Under the pieces are notes generated by a model. The model did no database searches and was not told the DNA's origin. It saw only the letters and a list, made by a program, of their open reading frames with translations. A stretch of 64,000 nt of DNA, from NCBI RefSeq assembly GCF_023283535.1, contig NZ_JAKILT010000001.1:124001-188000 (forward strand). Reading direction: 5' to 3'. This document shows, in pieces, positions 44,998-54,662 of this stretch. Source of the DNA: Shewanella sairae (GTDB lineage Bacteria; Pseudomonadota; Gammaproteobacteria; Enterobacterales; Shewanellaceae). The translations under genes were made by a program, and so were the position numbers. Within the stretch, counting starts at the first letter, position 1, and each line of letters starts with the position of its first letter.

Positions 44998-46044
44998 TTA
45001 ACGGCCTCCCTTAACATTGCTGTTAACGTCGTTATGGTTAGCTGATTGCGCAAAACCTTTGGCGCCAAGTTTTTTCGGGAAGCTAAAAGACAAATGAGTT
45101 AATGACATGAGTATTGATGCTAACAAGGCTAAAGCAAGAGGCCAATAAAACAGCTCCGCCTGTGGACGATAGCTGATTTGATCTCGGGTAACGGGCTCCA
45201 AGGTATCAATAACTTGATAGATCTGTTCTAGCTCTTCGGTATTTCGCGCTCTAAAGTATTGACCGCCCGTTGTTCTGGCGATGTGTTGCAATTGATTTTC
45301 ATCCAAGTCCATTGATGGGTTGACTCGCTCTTTACCAAATAAGGTCCTGCGCTCCATAACATCAGCGCCAACGCCAATAGTGTATATGGTGATCCCTCTT
45401 TTTTTAGCTATCTCTGTGGCTTGCTCAGGCGATATTGCGCCCGCATTATTTGAGCCGTCAGTGAGTAGAATAAGTACGCGGTTACTTTGCTCTACTTGAT
45501 CAAAACGCTTTACCCCCAAAGCGATAGCTTCGCCGATAGCCGTTTGCTTACCCACTAGGCCTATTTGCGCTTCTTTTAGATATTGAGCAACGGTTCTGCG
45601 ATCTTGAGTGAGTGGTGATTGCAGGTAAGCGTGATCAGCAAACAAGATCAAGCCGATACGATCGCCTTTTCTGCGTTCAATAAAGTCACTAATGACGTGT
45701 TGAATAAGCGTAAAACGATCTACGTTTCTGCCATTTAAGACCATGTCTTCGATTTGCATACTGCCGGACAAATCAACAGATAGCATCAAGTCTCGGCCTT
45801 TGCTAGGCAGCTCTATCGGCTCGCCAACCCAAAGTGGTCGGGCGCAGGCTAAAACAAGTAAGCACCAAACAATCCAATATCGCTTAGTTGTCTTGCGGCT
45901 ATTTTCGATTGCAAGCGCTTGATTCGGCATGCTTACACCGGGTAATAGTAAGTGGCCACCTAATGGCTTCACTTGCTGTTTTTTTCTAAAAATAAGTGGT
46001 AATGGCAGTAACAACAGCAAAAATGGCCAGGCAAGAGTTAACAT
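44998..46044 (-). CDS. VWA-domain membrane protein (BatA type)
   Basis: 348 residues: N-terminal helix (LAWPFLLLLLPLPLIF), a second helix near residue 60, a VWA domain at about 85-290 with a complete MIDAS (DLSGSMQ, then LLTDGSNNAG), and a C-terminal helix (FYWPLALALLASILMSL). The VWA domain faces the periplasm. It pairs with the following BatB/C-type protein. It overlaps the DUF4381 gene by 7 bp. Confidence 0.88.
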   Translation of the reverse strand: MLTLAWPFLLLLLPLPLIFRKKQQVKPLGGHLLLPGVSMPNQALAIENSRKTTKRYWIVWCLLVLACARPLWVGEPIELPSKGRDLMLSVDLSGSMQIEDMVLNGRNVDRFTLIQHVISDFIERRKGDRIGLILFADHAYLQSPLTQDRRTVAQYLKEAQIGLVGKQTAIGEAIALGVKRFDQVEQSNRVLILLTDGSNNAGAISPEQATEIAKKRGITIYTIGVGADVMERRTLFGKERVNPSMDLDENQLQHIARTTGGQYFRARNTEELEQIYQVIDTLEPVTRDQISYRPQAELFYWPLALALLASILMSLTHLSFSFPKKLGAKGFAQSANHNDVNSNVKGGR

Positions 46045-46547
46045 TTACTTACCTCTCGATTTGCATCTTGGTCATGATTTGGCTTTAGTGGTAGCGCCTG
46101 CTTTAGCCAGTTTTGAGCACATGACTTGAGTCGTTGTTTATCTGCTTCAGTTAATTGCTGCGGTTGAAAACGGGCTGCTAGCAATTGAGCGAGTTCATCT
46201 TGAGGCTTAGTCACTTGAGCACTTAACCATTGACCCCATTTATCACCGCTGAGTTTGGCTATATCCGTTCTGCTGGTGTAACTCATCGCAGCCCGCTTTA
46301 GTAAGCTGCTGACTTCGACAACAAAGTGTTCACTGCTAGGGCTCATTGCGGCAAGTTCATTTAGCGCTGCTTTTTTAGGGGCTAGGCGTTGCTGACGTTT
46401 TCTAAACCAAACAAATAACAGAGCTACACACACGATAAGGAGGGTAAGTGTAAGCCAATAACCATAGGCAAAAGGCCATGTACCGACTTCTGTCGGTGTT
46501 TGAATATCCTGCAGGCTTGCTAGGGCAGGGTTAACGGAATTGCTCAT
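46038..46547 (-). CDS. DUF4381-domain membrane protein
   Basis: 169 residues with one membrane helix near 30-50 (GYWLTLTLLIVCVALLFVWF). A cytoplasmic helical region follows (LKRAAMSYTSRTDIAKLSGD, QWLSAQVTKP). This is the DUF4381 layout found between DUF58 and BatA genes. Function is unknown beyond its place in the MoxR-VWA module. Its stop overlaps the batA-type start. Confidence 0.82.
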   Translation of the reverse strand: MSNSVNPALASLQDIQTPTEVGTWPFAYGYWLTLTLLIVCVALLFVWFRKRQQRLAPKKAALNELAAMSPSSEHFVVEVSSLLKRAAMSYTSRTDIAKLSGDKWGQWLSAQVTKPQDELAQLLAARFQPQQLTEADKQRLKSCAQNWLKQALPLKPNHDQDANREVSKC

Positions 46548-47474
46548 CTATCGCAGTGCCTCTAGCTGTTGATTCAAGCGAATACCAGAATCAATCATTC
46601 GAGTTTGTACATTGAGTTTTTGCATCATTTCGATAAAACTATTTTGCAGTTGGTGTTGGCTGATAAGCCATTTCTCATAGCTATGTCTATCAAGGAGTTG
46701 CTCTTTGCCGCCTTCTTTTACCGGTAGCTGAAAATGCTTAGGTAGCGTTAACTTGCCTTGGCGTAATGGATCCGTAACTAAGAATGCACCTATATCACAG
46801 TGGCGTTTTAGGTCTGATAGTGTCGCTAAACAGCTTGAATTAAGATGACTACCATCAGAGATAATCCAAATTAATGAGCCGGGCTTTGCCAGTCTGCGCA
46901 AACGTTGACAAGCCTTTACCATATGTTGTGGTTCTGGTGGTTGCTCAATACTTTGCAATTGGTTTTGGTGCAACTTCTTAATGGCTGCAATGACTTGCAA
47001 AATTCCCTGTTGGCGACTTCTAGGTTTAAGTTCAATATGCTCTTGCTCTGTAGCAATGAGTGCACCTAAACGATCGCCATGCATGATAGCGCTCCAACCT
47101 AAAGTGGTGGCTAAGTGCGCCGCTTGTACGGATTGCAGCATTAAACTTGAGCCAAAATAAAGGCTACTGCTAAGGTCGAGTAGAATGAGCACTGGTCGCT
47201 CTCGCTCTTCGACAAACAGCTTGGTATGGGCTTTGCCGGTTCTAGCCGTGACACGCCAATCTATGGTACGCACGTCGTCACCACTTTGGTAGTGGCGAAC
47301 CTCAGCAAACTCCATACCTCTACCTTTAATTAAACTTGCACGGTGTCCTGCAAGGCTTGCTTTAGCCTTGGATCGCTTTTCAGGCAGCGCTTTAGCTAAA
47401 CTTTGGCAAGCTAGAAGTTCTTTTTCTGTAATATGAATGCCATCGCTAAACAATGGCAGTGCTGTATTGACCAT
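46548..47474 (-). CDS. DUF58-domain protein
   Basis: 308 residues, cytoplasmic. The DUF58 core RHYQSGDDVRTIDWRVTART and LFVEERERPVLILLDLSSSL is clear; the latter has a VWA-like DxSxS. The family always accompanies MoxR ATPases and is thought to link them to the VWA proteins. Its ATG shares one base with the moxR stop (TAATG), a strong sign of coupling. Confidence 0.88.
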   Translation of the reverse strand: MVNTALPLFSDGIHITEKELLACQSLAKALPEKRSKAKASLAGHRASLIKGRGMEFAEVRHYQSGDDVRTIDWRVTARTGKAHTKLFVEERERPVLILLDLSSSLYFGSSLMLQSVQAAHLATTLGWSAIMHGDRLGALIATEQEHIELKPRSRQQGILQVIAAIKKLHQNQLQSIEQPPEPQHMVKACQRLRRLAKPGSLIWIISDGSHLNSSCLATLSDLKRHCDIGAFLVTDPLRQGKLTLPKHFQLPVKEGGKEQLLDRHSYEKWLISQHQLQNSFIEMMQKLNVQTRMIDSGIRLNQQLEALR

Positions 47475-48430
47475 TAAGGAACCGCAACTTGTGAAAGAAT
47501 ATGGTTAATTACATCATCAGCGCTAACGCCGTCAGCTTGTGCTTGATAGCTTAATAGCAGACGGTGACGCAGCACGTTAGGGGCAACAGCTTGAATATCT
47601 TCAGGCGACACAAAGTCTCGTTCGTATAAATAAGCTCTTGCGCGAGCGCAGCGTTCTAGTGACAAGGTTGCACGAGGACTGACGCCATATTCAAGCCAGC
47701 TAGCAAGCTCTTGGCTGTATGCTTCTGGCTTACGTGTTGCCATGATAATGTCGACGATATACTTCTCTAGCGGCTCAGCTAAATAGATTTGTAATGCGTG
47801 CTCACGTGCAGCAAAAATGTCGTCTTGAATAATCGGCTCAACGTGTGGCGCAACGTGTTTTAATGCTTCGTTACGAGACATTCTCATGATCTCAAACTCA
47901 GTCTCTGCACTAGGATAATCAAGGTTTAAGTGCATTAAAAAACGATCGAGTTGAGCTTCAGGTAACGGGTAGGTGCCTTCGTTTTCAAGTGGGTTTTGCG
48001 TTGCCATGACTAAAAACAACTCTGGCAGCTGATAACTGTGCTTACCCACAGTAACTTGGCCTTCAGCCATCGCTTCTAATAAAGCTGATTGAACCTTGGC
48101 TGGTGCACGGTTTATTTCATCAGCCAAAATAAGGTTGTGAAAAATGGGACCCGCTTCGAATTCAAATGTCGCCGTTTGCGCGCGGTAAATATCAGTACCG
48201 GTTAAATCTGCCGGCAGTAAATCTGGGGTAAATTGAATACGGTGAAAATCTCCTTCAACGCCATCACATAGTGCCTTTACTGCACGAGTCTTAGCCAGAC
48301 CTGGAGGTCCTTCCACTAATAAGTGTCCGTCGGCAATTAATGCAATTAGTAGATTTTCGGTAAGAACTGGCTGTCCAAGAATGACAGTATTAAGGTAATC
48401 GCGTAAAGCGTGAAATCGACTCAAGGGCAT
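47474..48430 (-). CDS. MoxR-family AAA+ ATPase
   Basis: 318 residues. Walker A is GPPGLAKT, Walker B ILADEINRAP, followed by sensor 1 (ATQNP) and the arginine-finger region (LPEAQLDRFLMHL). MoxR ATPases act as chaperones that mature or load metal or partner proteins, here with VWA proteins of the envelope. The ATG at 48430 (MPLSRFHALRDYL) has GAG eight bases upstream; an ATG at 48478 would add 16 residues. It heads the six-gene operon. Confidence 0.9.
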   Translation of the reverse strand: MPLSRFHALRDYLNTVILGQPVLTENLLIALIADGHLLVEGPPGLAKTRAVKALCDGVEGDFHRIQFTPDLLPADLTGTDIYRAQTATFEFEAGPIFHNLILADEINRAPAKVQSALLEAMAEGQVTVGKHSYQLPELFLVMATQNPLENEGTYPLPEAQLDRFLMHLNLDYPSAETEFEIMRMSRNEALKHVAPHVEPIIQDDIFAAREHALQIYLAEPLEKYIVDIIMATRKPEAYSQELASWLEYGVSPRATLSLERCARARAYLYERDFVSPEDIQAVAPNVLRHRLLLSYQAQADGVSADDVINHILSQVAVP

Positions 48431-48818
48431 GATGCTACTCGGTTTATTTAAAGTTAGTAAGATATAGACCTGCAACATAGTAAAAAATTCAATACGGGTT
48501 TGGCTAGTGCCAATCGCTGTTAATTTGTGTTTTGCTATCGATAATTGGCGGAGTTAACCGCTGCAGATGCGATATTTAGGTCGCTATAGTGATTTTTGTA
48601 GACAACAAAAATGAAATTTATATCCATTAACCTTTGTTAATAAACAAGTTTGTTATATTTGCAGAACAAAAAAACAAACAAGTGTTTAAAACTTTTCACT
48701 TAGAAGTTAGAATCAGATCACACTTTATTGGTCAGACCTGTTCAAATGCAGTAAATAGGTTTCTCAAGGATAATAAAAGCTTACAACAGAGATTGTAGCC
48801 AGAATAAGAGGGCAGAAA
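48431..48818. other. Divergent promoter region of moxR and fadI
   Basis: 388 bp holding promoters for both directions. Besides the FadR-like site it contains AAAC-AA-GTTT and related A/T-rich inverted half-sites around 48640-48690, possible PsrA-type elements. AGATCACACTTTA at about 48716-48728 also occurs upstream of the thiolase at 62587. Confidence 0.5.
48726..48742 (+). promoter_or_regulatory. FadR-like operator upstream of fadIJ
   Basis: TATTGGTCAGACCTGTT contains TGGTC-A-GACC, the core of the FadR consensus, 77 bp before fadI. FadR would repress fadIJ until acyl-CoA appears. Confidence 0.75.
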
Positions 48819-50129
48819 ATGAGTGATAGACAACAGGTGACAAATGCGCGAGGAGAGCGGATTGCGATAGTTTCGGGTTTACGTACCCCGTTCGCTAAAC
48901 AAGCAACGGCTTTTCATGGTGTTTCAGCTTTAGACATGGGAAAAATGGTTGTTAATGAACTACTTTCTCGCTCAGAGCTAAACCCGAAAGAAATTGAGCA
49001 ACTTGTTTATGGCCAGGTTGTGCAAATGCCAGCTGCGCCAAATATTGCCCGCGAAATCGTATTAGGCACAGGTATGAATGTCAGCACTGACGCCTACAGC
49101 GTAACACGCGCCTGCGCTACCAGTTTCCAGTCTACTGTTAACGTTGCTGAGTCAATCATGACAGGTAATATGGATATCGGTATTGCTGGTGGTGCCGATT
49201 CATCATCTGTACTGCCAATTGGTGTATCCACTAAGCTGGCTCACGCATTGGTTGACCTTAATAAAGCGCGTAGTTTCGGACAAAAGCTCGCTATTTTCCG
49301 TCGCCTTGGCTTAAAAGATCTATTACCTGTTCCGCCTGCTGTAGCTGAATATTCAACGGGGTTGTCTATGGGACAAACCGCTGAGCAGATGGCTAAAACC
49401 TATAATATTAGCCGCGCCGATCAAGATGCACTGGCACACCGTTCGCACTCATTGGCAACTGAAACTTGGAATGCTGGTAAGCTTGCTGAAGAAGTGATGA
49501 CGGCACATGTACCGCCGTATAAGCGCTTTATCGACCGTGATAATAACATTCGTGAAGACTCAAAAATTGAGTCGTACGCAAAGCTTCGTCCAGCTTTTGA
49601 CCGTAAACATGGCTCTGTGACTGCGGCAAACAGTACGCCGTTAACTGATGGTGCTTCTGCCGTGCTATTAATGAGCGAGGGCCGTGCTAAAGCACTTGGC
49701 TACACGCCTTTAGGCTACATAAAAAGTTACGCTTTTACCGCAATTGATGTATGGCAAGATATGTTAATGGGACCATCTTATGCTACACCACTGGCGCTTA
49801 AACGCGCAGGTATGGAGCTTGAAGACCTGACACTCATTGAGATGCACGAAGCATTTGCGGCACAGACATTAGCGAATATGCAAATGTTTGCTTCTAAGAA
49901 GTTTGCCCAAGAGAAATTAGGTCGCAGTCGCGCCATTGGCGAAATCGATATGGGTAAATTCAATGTATTGGGCGGATCATTAGCATATGGTCATCCCTTT
50001 GCTGCGACAGGAACACGCTTATTGACTCAGGTGTGCCATGAGCTCAAGCGCCGTGGCGGTGGTACAGGTCTCGCAACTGCTTGTGCGGCGGGTGGTTTAG
50101 GTGCGGCAATGATTGTTGAGGTGGAGTAA
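48819..50129 (+). CDS. fadI: Acetyl-CoA C-acyltransferase FadI
   Basis: A 436-residue thiolase, beta subunit of the anaerobic-type fatty acid oxidation complex; it cleaves 3-ketoacyl-CoA to acetyl-CoA. The nucleophile Cys99 is in [10 protein letters not shown]. The His of GHPFAATG and the Cys of [10 protein letters not shown] complete the active site. The length fits FadI (436) rather than FadA (about 387). fadJ follows after four bases. Confidence 0.95.
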   Translation: MSDRQQVTNARGERIAIVSGLRTPFAKQATAFHGVSALDMGKMVVNELLSRSELNPKEIEQLVYGQVVQMPAAPNIAREIVLGTGMNVSTDAYSVTRACATSFQSTVNVAESIMTGNMDIGIAGGADSSSVLPIGVSTKLAHALVDLNKARSFGQKLAIFRRLGLKDLLPVPPAVAEYSTGLSMGQTAEQMAKTYNISRADQDALAHRSHSLATETWNAGKLAEEVMTAHVPPYKRFIDRDNNIREDSKIESYAKLRPAFDRKHGSVTAANSTPLTDGASAVLLMSEGRAKALGYTPLGYIKSYAFTAIDVWQDMLMGPSYATPLALKRAGMELEDLTLIEMHEAFAAQTLANMQMFASKKFAQEKLGRSRAIGEIDMGKFNVLGGSLAYGHPFAATGTRLLTQVCHELKRRGGGTGLATACAAGGLGAAMIVEVE

Positions 50130-50133
50130 TCAC

Positions 50134-52254
50134 ATGGAAAAGACATTTAATTTATCACGTCGTGAAGACGGTATCGCGGTACTGACCATGGATGTGCCGG
50201 GTGAAACCATGAACACGCTGCGCAGCGAGTTTGGTCCTGAGATCAGTGAAGTGCTTGCTGAGATTAAAGCCGATAACAGTATTAAAGGTTTAGTCTTAAT
50301 TTCTGGTAAGAAAGACTCTTTCGTTGCTGGGGCTGATATTTCAATGCTTGACGCATGCGAAACGGCCGAAGATGCCAAGCTCCTGTCACAGCAAGGTCAT
50401 GTTGTATTTAACGAGCTGGAAAATCTTACCATTCCGGTAGTAGCAGCGATTAATGGTGCTTGCCTAGGTGGCGGTTTAGAGTTGGCGTTAGCTTGTCATC
50501 AGCGTGTGTGTTCATTGCATCCTAAAACCATGATGGGCGTTCCAGAGGTCCAGCTCGGTTTACTGCCTGGTGGCGGTGGCACCCAACGTTTACCGCGTTT
50601 AGTCGGCGTAACAACGGCACTTGATATGATGCTAACGGGTAAGCAACTTCGCCCAAAGCAAGCGCTCAAAATGGGTTTAGTTGATGATGCTGTACCTGAG
50701 ACCATTTTGTTACGTACAGCTGTAGAAATGGCACTAGCTGGAAAACGCCCAACTAAGAAAAAGAAACAGTCTTTAATTAATCAAGTGCTAGAAGGAACAA
50801 GTGCTGGTCGCAACATCATTTTTGATCAAGCCGCCAAACAGGTTGCTAAAAAGACCCAAGGTAATTATCCCGCGCCAAATAAGATAATTGATTGTGTTAG
50901 GCAGGGCATGACTAAAGGCATGATTAAAGGCCTTGAGGTTGAGGCAAGCCACTTTGCCGAATTGGTCATGTCGAAAGAATCTGAAGCTCTGCGTAGTATT
51001 TTCTTTGCTACTACCGAAATGAAAAAAGAGACTGGCGCAGGCGATGTAGAGCCTGAGCAAGTTAATAAAGTCATGGTGTTAGGTGGTGGACTAATGGGTG
51101 GCGGTATTGCATCGGTTACTACCACAAAAGCTAAAATTCCGGCTCGGGTAAAAGACATTAGTGAAACAGGTCTAAGTAACGCATTAGCCTATGCATACAA
51201 ATTGCTGGATAAAGGCGTTAAGCGTCGTCATATGACGCCAGCAGTTCGCGATAACCTGATGGCATTAATGACAACAACGACTGAATACAAAGGCATTAAA
51301 GATGCCGACATTGTTGTTGAGGCTGTGTTTGAAGACTTAGCGCTTAAGCATCAAATGGTTAAAGATGTAGAGCGTGAGTGTAGCGAGCATACGATTTTCG
51401 CTTCTAACACTTCTTCATTGCCGATTGGCCAAATTGCTGAGGCGGCAACTCGACCTGAAAACGTGATCGGTTTGCACTACTTTTCGCCTGTTGAAAAAAT
51501 GCCTTTAGTTGAAGTCATTGCCCATGAGAAAACTTCTGCCAAGACTATTGCTACGACAGTCGCGTTTGCTAAAAAACAAGGTAAGACGCCGATTGTTGTA
51601 CAAGATGGTGCGGGTTTCTATGTTAATCGTATTCTAGCGCTTTACATGAATGAAGCAGCTCAGCTATTGCTAGAAGGGCAAAGCGTTGAACATCTTGATA
51701 AAGCTTTAGTTAAGTTTGGCTTCCCTGTTGGCCCTATGACTTTACTTGATGAAGTTGGGATTGACGTTGGTGCTAAGATCTCGCCGATTCTAGAGAAAGA
51801 GCTAGGAGATCGCTTTAAAGCTCCAGAGGCATTCGATAAGTTACTTGCTGATGATAGAAAAGGGCGTAAGAACGGTAAAGGATTTTACCTTTACGGTGGT
51901 AAGAAAAAAGCCAAGCAGGTTGATGAGAGCGTTTATAGCGTTTTAGGTTTGAAGCCAGGGGTTGATACCGAAGCTTCTGAGGTTGCGCAGCGCTGTGTAG
52001 TACAGATGCTAAATGAAGCGGTGCGTTGCTTAGAAGAAAACATTATCGCTAACCCTCGTGATGGCGATATAGGGGCGATATTTGGTATTGGCTTCCCACC
52101 ATTCTTAGGTGGACCTTTCCATTATATTGACTCACTTGGCGCGGCCAATTTAGTTAAAATCCTAGAGAATTATCAAGCACGTTACGGTAATCGATTTGAA
52201 CCTGCAGTAAGGCTTAAACTGATGGCCGAAGAAGGAAGTCGTTTTTTTGGTTAA
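50134..52254 (+). CDS. fadJ: Fatty acid oxidation complex alpha subunit FadJ
   Basis: 706 residues with two activities. The N-terminal enoyl-CoA hydratase has NGACLGGGLELALACH and GLLPGGGGTQRLPR. The 3-hydroxyacyl-CoA dehydrogenase starts near 310 with VLGGGLMGGGIAS and contains LHYFSPVEKMPLVEVI. The ATG at 50134 has GGAG upstream and gives the FadJ-like start MEKTFNLSRREDGIAVL; a further upstream start inside fadI is not needed. It forms a complex with FadI. Confidence 0.95.
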   Translation: MEKTFNLSRREDGIAVLTMDVPGETMNTLRSEFGPEISEVLAEIKADNSIKGLVLISGKKDSFVAGADISMLDACETAEDAKLLSQQGHVVFNELENLTIPVVAAINGACLGGGLELALACHQRVCSLHPKTMMGVPEVQLGLLPGGGGTQRLPRLVGVTTALDMMLTGKQLRPKQALKMGLVDDAVPETILLRTAVEMALAGKRPTKKKKQSLINQVLEGTSAGRNIIFDQAAKQVAKKTQGNYPAPNKIIDCVRQGMTKGMIKGLEVEASHFAELVMSKESEALRSIFFATTEMKKETGAGDVEPEQVNKVMVLGGGLMGGGIASVTTTKAKIPARVKDISETGLSNALAYAYKLLDKGVKRRHMTPAVRDNLMALMTTTTEYKGIKDADIVVEAVFEDLALKHQMVKDVERECSEHTIFASNTSSLPIGQIAEAATRPENVIGLHYFSPVEKMPLVEVIAHEKTSAKTIATTVAFAKKQGKTPIVVQDGAGFYVNRILALYMNEAAQLLLEGQSVEHLDKALVKFGFPVGPMTLLDEVGIDVGAKISPILEKELGDRFKAPEAFDKLLADDRKGRKNGKGFYLYGGKKKAKQVDESVYSVLGLKPGVDTEASEVAQRCVVQMLNEAVRCLEENIIANPRDGDIGAIFGIGFPPFLGGPFHYIDSLGAANLVKILENYQARYGNRFEPAVRLKLMAEEGSRFFG

Positions 52255-52301
52255 TACCAAGTTGAGCTAGGACTACGGAATAAACAGCTTGTCTATTTAA
52301 T

Positions 52302-52330
52302 AAAAAGCCTATCAAATTGATAGGCTTTTT
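52302..52330. terminator. Bidirectional terminator between fadJ and menA
   Basis: AAAAAGCCTATCA-AAT-TGATAGGCTTTTT, a perfect 13-bp stem between convergent genes. Confidence 0.93.
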
Positions 52331-52353
52331 TGTGTTTAGAGCAACAACATCGG

Positions 52354-53238
52354 CTAGCCAATGAAGATATTAAGTAATAAACCGCCACTAAATAGGGCGC
52401 TAAATATCATGGTTAACTTGGCTGTGCGGCCTAGCAGTGGATTGAGCGCTGCACCTTTCACTTCATTAAAGTCACGGCTTAAAGTTCTTGCCATGATAAA
52501 GGCAAGCCCCGCTAGTAATACCGGGATACCAGGCAATGCGCCCATAAAGAAGCCGGCGATAATGATGGCAAAGGGTAAGAACACAAAGCTTTGGTAGAAA
52601 ATACGAGATTGCTCAAGTCCCATACGTACAGCCAGTGTCTTCTTACCCGCCTTTATATCTGTTTCCATATCGCGAGTGTTATTAACGAGCATAATCGCGG
52701 CATTCAAAAAGCCGATTGCACTACCTAGTAACCACGCGCTCGTTGATGTTTCGCCAGCTTGCAAAAAGTAACTGCCGACAACGGCGACTAAGCCAAAAAA
52801 CACAAATGCAGCAACTTCACCTAAGCCATGAGAAGCGAGTGGATAAGGACCGCCGCTATAGCCAAGCGCACCGAGTATTGCCGCTGCCGCTAAAAAGGCA
52901 ATTACAATACCGCCGTGATAGATCAAGAACGAGCCCACTATTAACGCCAGTACTAAGCACAAAATCATCGCATTACGCACAGCGTTAGGGCTTAACATGC
53001 CACTTTGTGTGACTCGAACCGGACCAAGGCGTTCTTCAGTATCGACACCACTTTTAAAGTCAAAGTAGTCATTTGCGAGGTTCACCGCTATTTGCAGCAA
53101 GAGTGCGCAAAGCATTGAAGTGACAGCAATGAACCAGCTGAACTGTTCAAGCTGCAGTGCTAGTACATTACCGACCAGCAGGGGACCAATCGCCGCAGGC
53201 AAGGTGCGAGGACGTATGGCAAGTATCCAAGGATTCAT
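52354..53238 (-). CDS. menA: 1,4-dihydroxy-2-naphthoate octaprenyltransferase
   Basis: 294 residues with eight or nine membrane helices of the UbiA superfamily. It joins the prenyl chain to DHNA in menaquinone synthesis. The two Asp-rich motifs are NLANDYFDFKSGVD near 55 and NNTRDMETDI near 185. IRPRTLPAAIGPLLVG at the N-terminus is typical MenA. Menaquinone is the main anaerobic quinone in Shewanella. It is a single gene, convergent with fadJ. Confidence 0.93.
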   Translation of the reverse strand: MNPWILAIRPRTLPAAIGPLLVGNVLALQLEQFSWFIAVTSMLCALLLQIAVNLANDYFDFKSGVDTEERLGPVRVTQSGMLSPNAVRNAMILCLVLALIVGSFLIYHGGIVIAFLAAAAILGALGYSGGPYPLASHGLGEVAAFVFFGLVAVVGSYFLQAGETSTSAWLLGSAIGFLNAAIMLVNNTRDMETDIKAGKKTLAVRMGLEQSRIFYQSFVFLPFAIIIAGFFMGALPGIPVLLAGLAFIMARTLSRDFNEVKGAALNPLLGRTAKLTMIFSALFSGGLLLNIFIG

Positions 53239-53447
53239 GGTTTATATTTACTTACAGAGGTTTACGCCAAAGAAGGATGGCATAAAGATAAAAAGAATTG
53301 CTTATAGCATAGCAAATTTAACAACTTCTAAAAAGTGGATTTTATTGCTGAAAAAGCGCTCAACTTAACAAATCGTTAAGTCTTAATTATTTTTCATTAT
53401 TCGGCTTTAATAACTTTGACCTAGCGCACATCGGTAGGCAGGAGTGT

Positions 53448-54512
53448 ATGCAATATTACATATCTAAAGTCGAACGTGATGATTTAATTAAGCAATTTGC
53501 TTTAGACGGGCAAGCTGCGTCTTATGCAGCTTACGACTCCATTAAGGGTAAACAGTTTTGTTTAGAGGTCGAAGCTATGCGTTTTGAGGGACAAGTCGCA
53601 ATAGTTACTGGCGCAGCATCGGGTTTAGGAAGAGCCTATGCCATCGCTTTAGCTGAGCGAGGAGCAAGAGTTGTTTTAGTTGACAATGAAATAGCTCAAA
53701 CAAAGGATGTTAGCTTCAAACTGTCGTTAGATTTAGAACCTGATTCAGGTTTGAAAACATGCTGTGATGCGATAAACGCCATTGGTGGTGAGTGCCAGTC
53801 TTTTAGCATAGATGTGACCAGTACTGATGATATTGCCGCCATGATCGAATGTATCATGCAGAGTTGGGGGCGTGTCGATATCCTGATCAATAACGCCGGT
53901 GTGCATCAGCCTTGCGCCTTTGAGCAGATGACTGAATCAAGTTGGAAGCATCACCTTGATGTTGACTTGAATGGTACTTTTTACATGACGCAAGCGGTTT
54001 GGGCGATCATGAAGCGCCAAAATTATGGTCGCGTCGTTATGAGCAGTGCTAGTTCGGTTTACGGCGACATGTATGAAACCAGTATGAGTGCAAGTAAAAT
54101 GGCGGTCATGGGCCTGGTTAATAGTTTACACCTTGAAGGCGCTGATCATGGGATCACCGTTAACAGTATTATTCCCCATGCCGTAACATCGATGACGGCG
54201 AACCATTTAGCATCGGCTGTTAGGCCACTCTTTTCTAAAACCACCGTTATAGCAACAGTACTTTATCTCTGTAGTTCAAAGAGTCCTTCTGGCCAACATT
54301 TATCCGCTGCTGCGGGGGGAATAAGTCATGCTGCACTGGTTGAGTTCTCTCCTAGTCGGTTTAAAGCTGAAGATTGCACGCCGGAAGTGATAACAGAACG
54401 CTGGCCAGATATTTATCAAGCAAGACCCTATACCGCACACAATAGTGGTGAAGCTCAAGTGCTGGCTTGGGCAAAAGCTTCAGCAAATCAGCGGCATATA
54501 CAGATAAAATAA
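53448..54512 (+). CDS. SDR-family protein lacking the catalytic tyrosine
   Basis: 354 residues. A 43-residue N-terminal extension precedes the Rossmann domain: TGAASGLGRA cofactor loop, NNAGVHQP and a serine in SSASSVYG. Where the family has YxxxK (usually NYSAAK), this protein reads TSMSASK, so Met replaces the catalytic Tyr, while Lys is kept. The last 60 residues (from about EFSPSRFKAEDC) are an extra C-terminal part. Its closest relatives by pattern are peroxisomal multifunctional-enzyme-like SDRs. The ATG at 53448 has AGGAG upstream; ATG at 53577 also has a ribosome site. A classical dehydrogenase reaction is doubtful. Confidence 0.8.
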   Translation: MQYYISKVERDDLIKQFALDGQAASYAAYDSIKGKQFCLEVEAMRFEGQVAIVTGAASGLGRAYAIALAERGARVVLVDNEIAQTKDVSFKLSLDLEPDSGLKTCCDAINAIGGECQSFSIDVTSTDDIAAMIECIMQSWGRVDILINNAGVHQPCAFEQMTESSWKHHLDVDLNGTFYMTQAVWAIMKRQNYGRVVMSSASSVYGDMYETSMSASKMAVMGLVNSLHLEGADHGITVNSIIPHAVTSMTANHLASAVRPLFSKTTVIATVLYLCSSKSPSGQHLSAAAGGISHAALVEFSPSRFKAEDCTPEVITERWPDIYQARPYTAHNSGEAQVLAWAKASANQRHIQIK

Positions 54513-54662
54513 CGTTACTAATGTGTATTAATGCTTTGATGGGAAACTGCTTAGTTGTTAGCTCATATAGGGTTTATAGAAAGACAAGCGTAGGCTAAAA
54601 GCTGGCGAGTGGAAGGGGTCTTGAGTTAAGCTTAGGGCAAATATGTCGAGCGTTAGGTTGTA

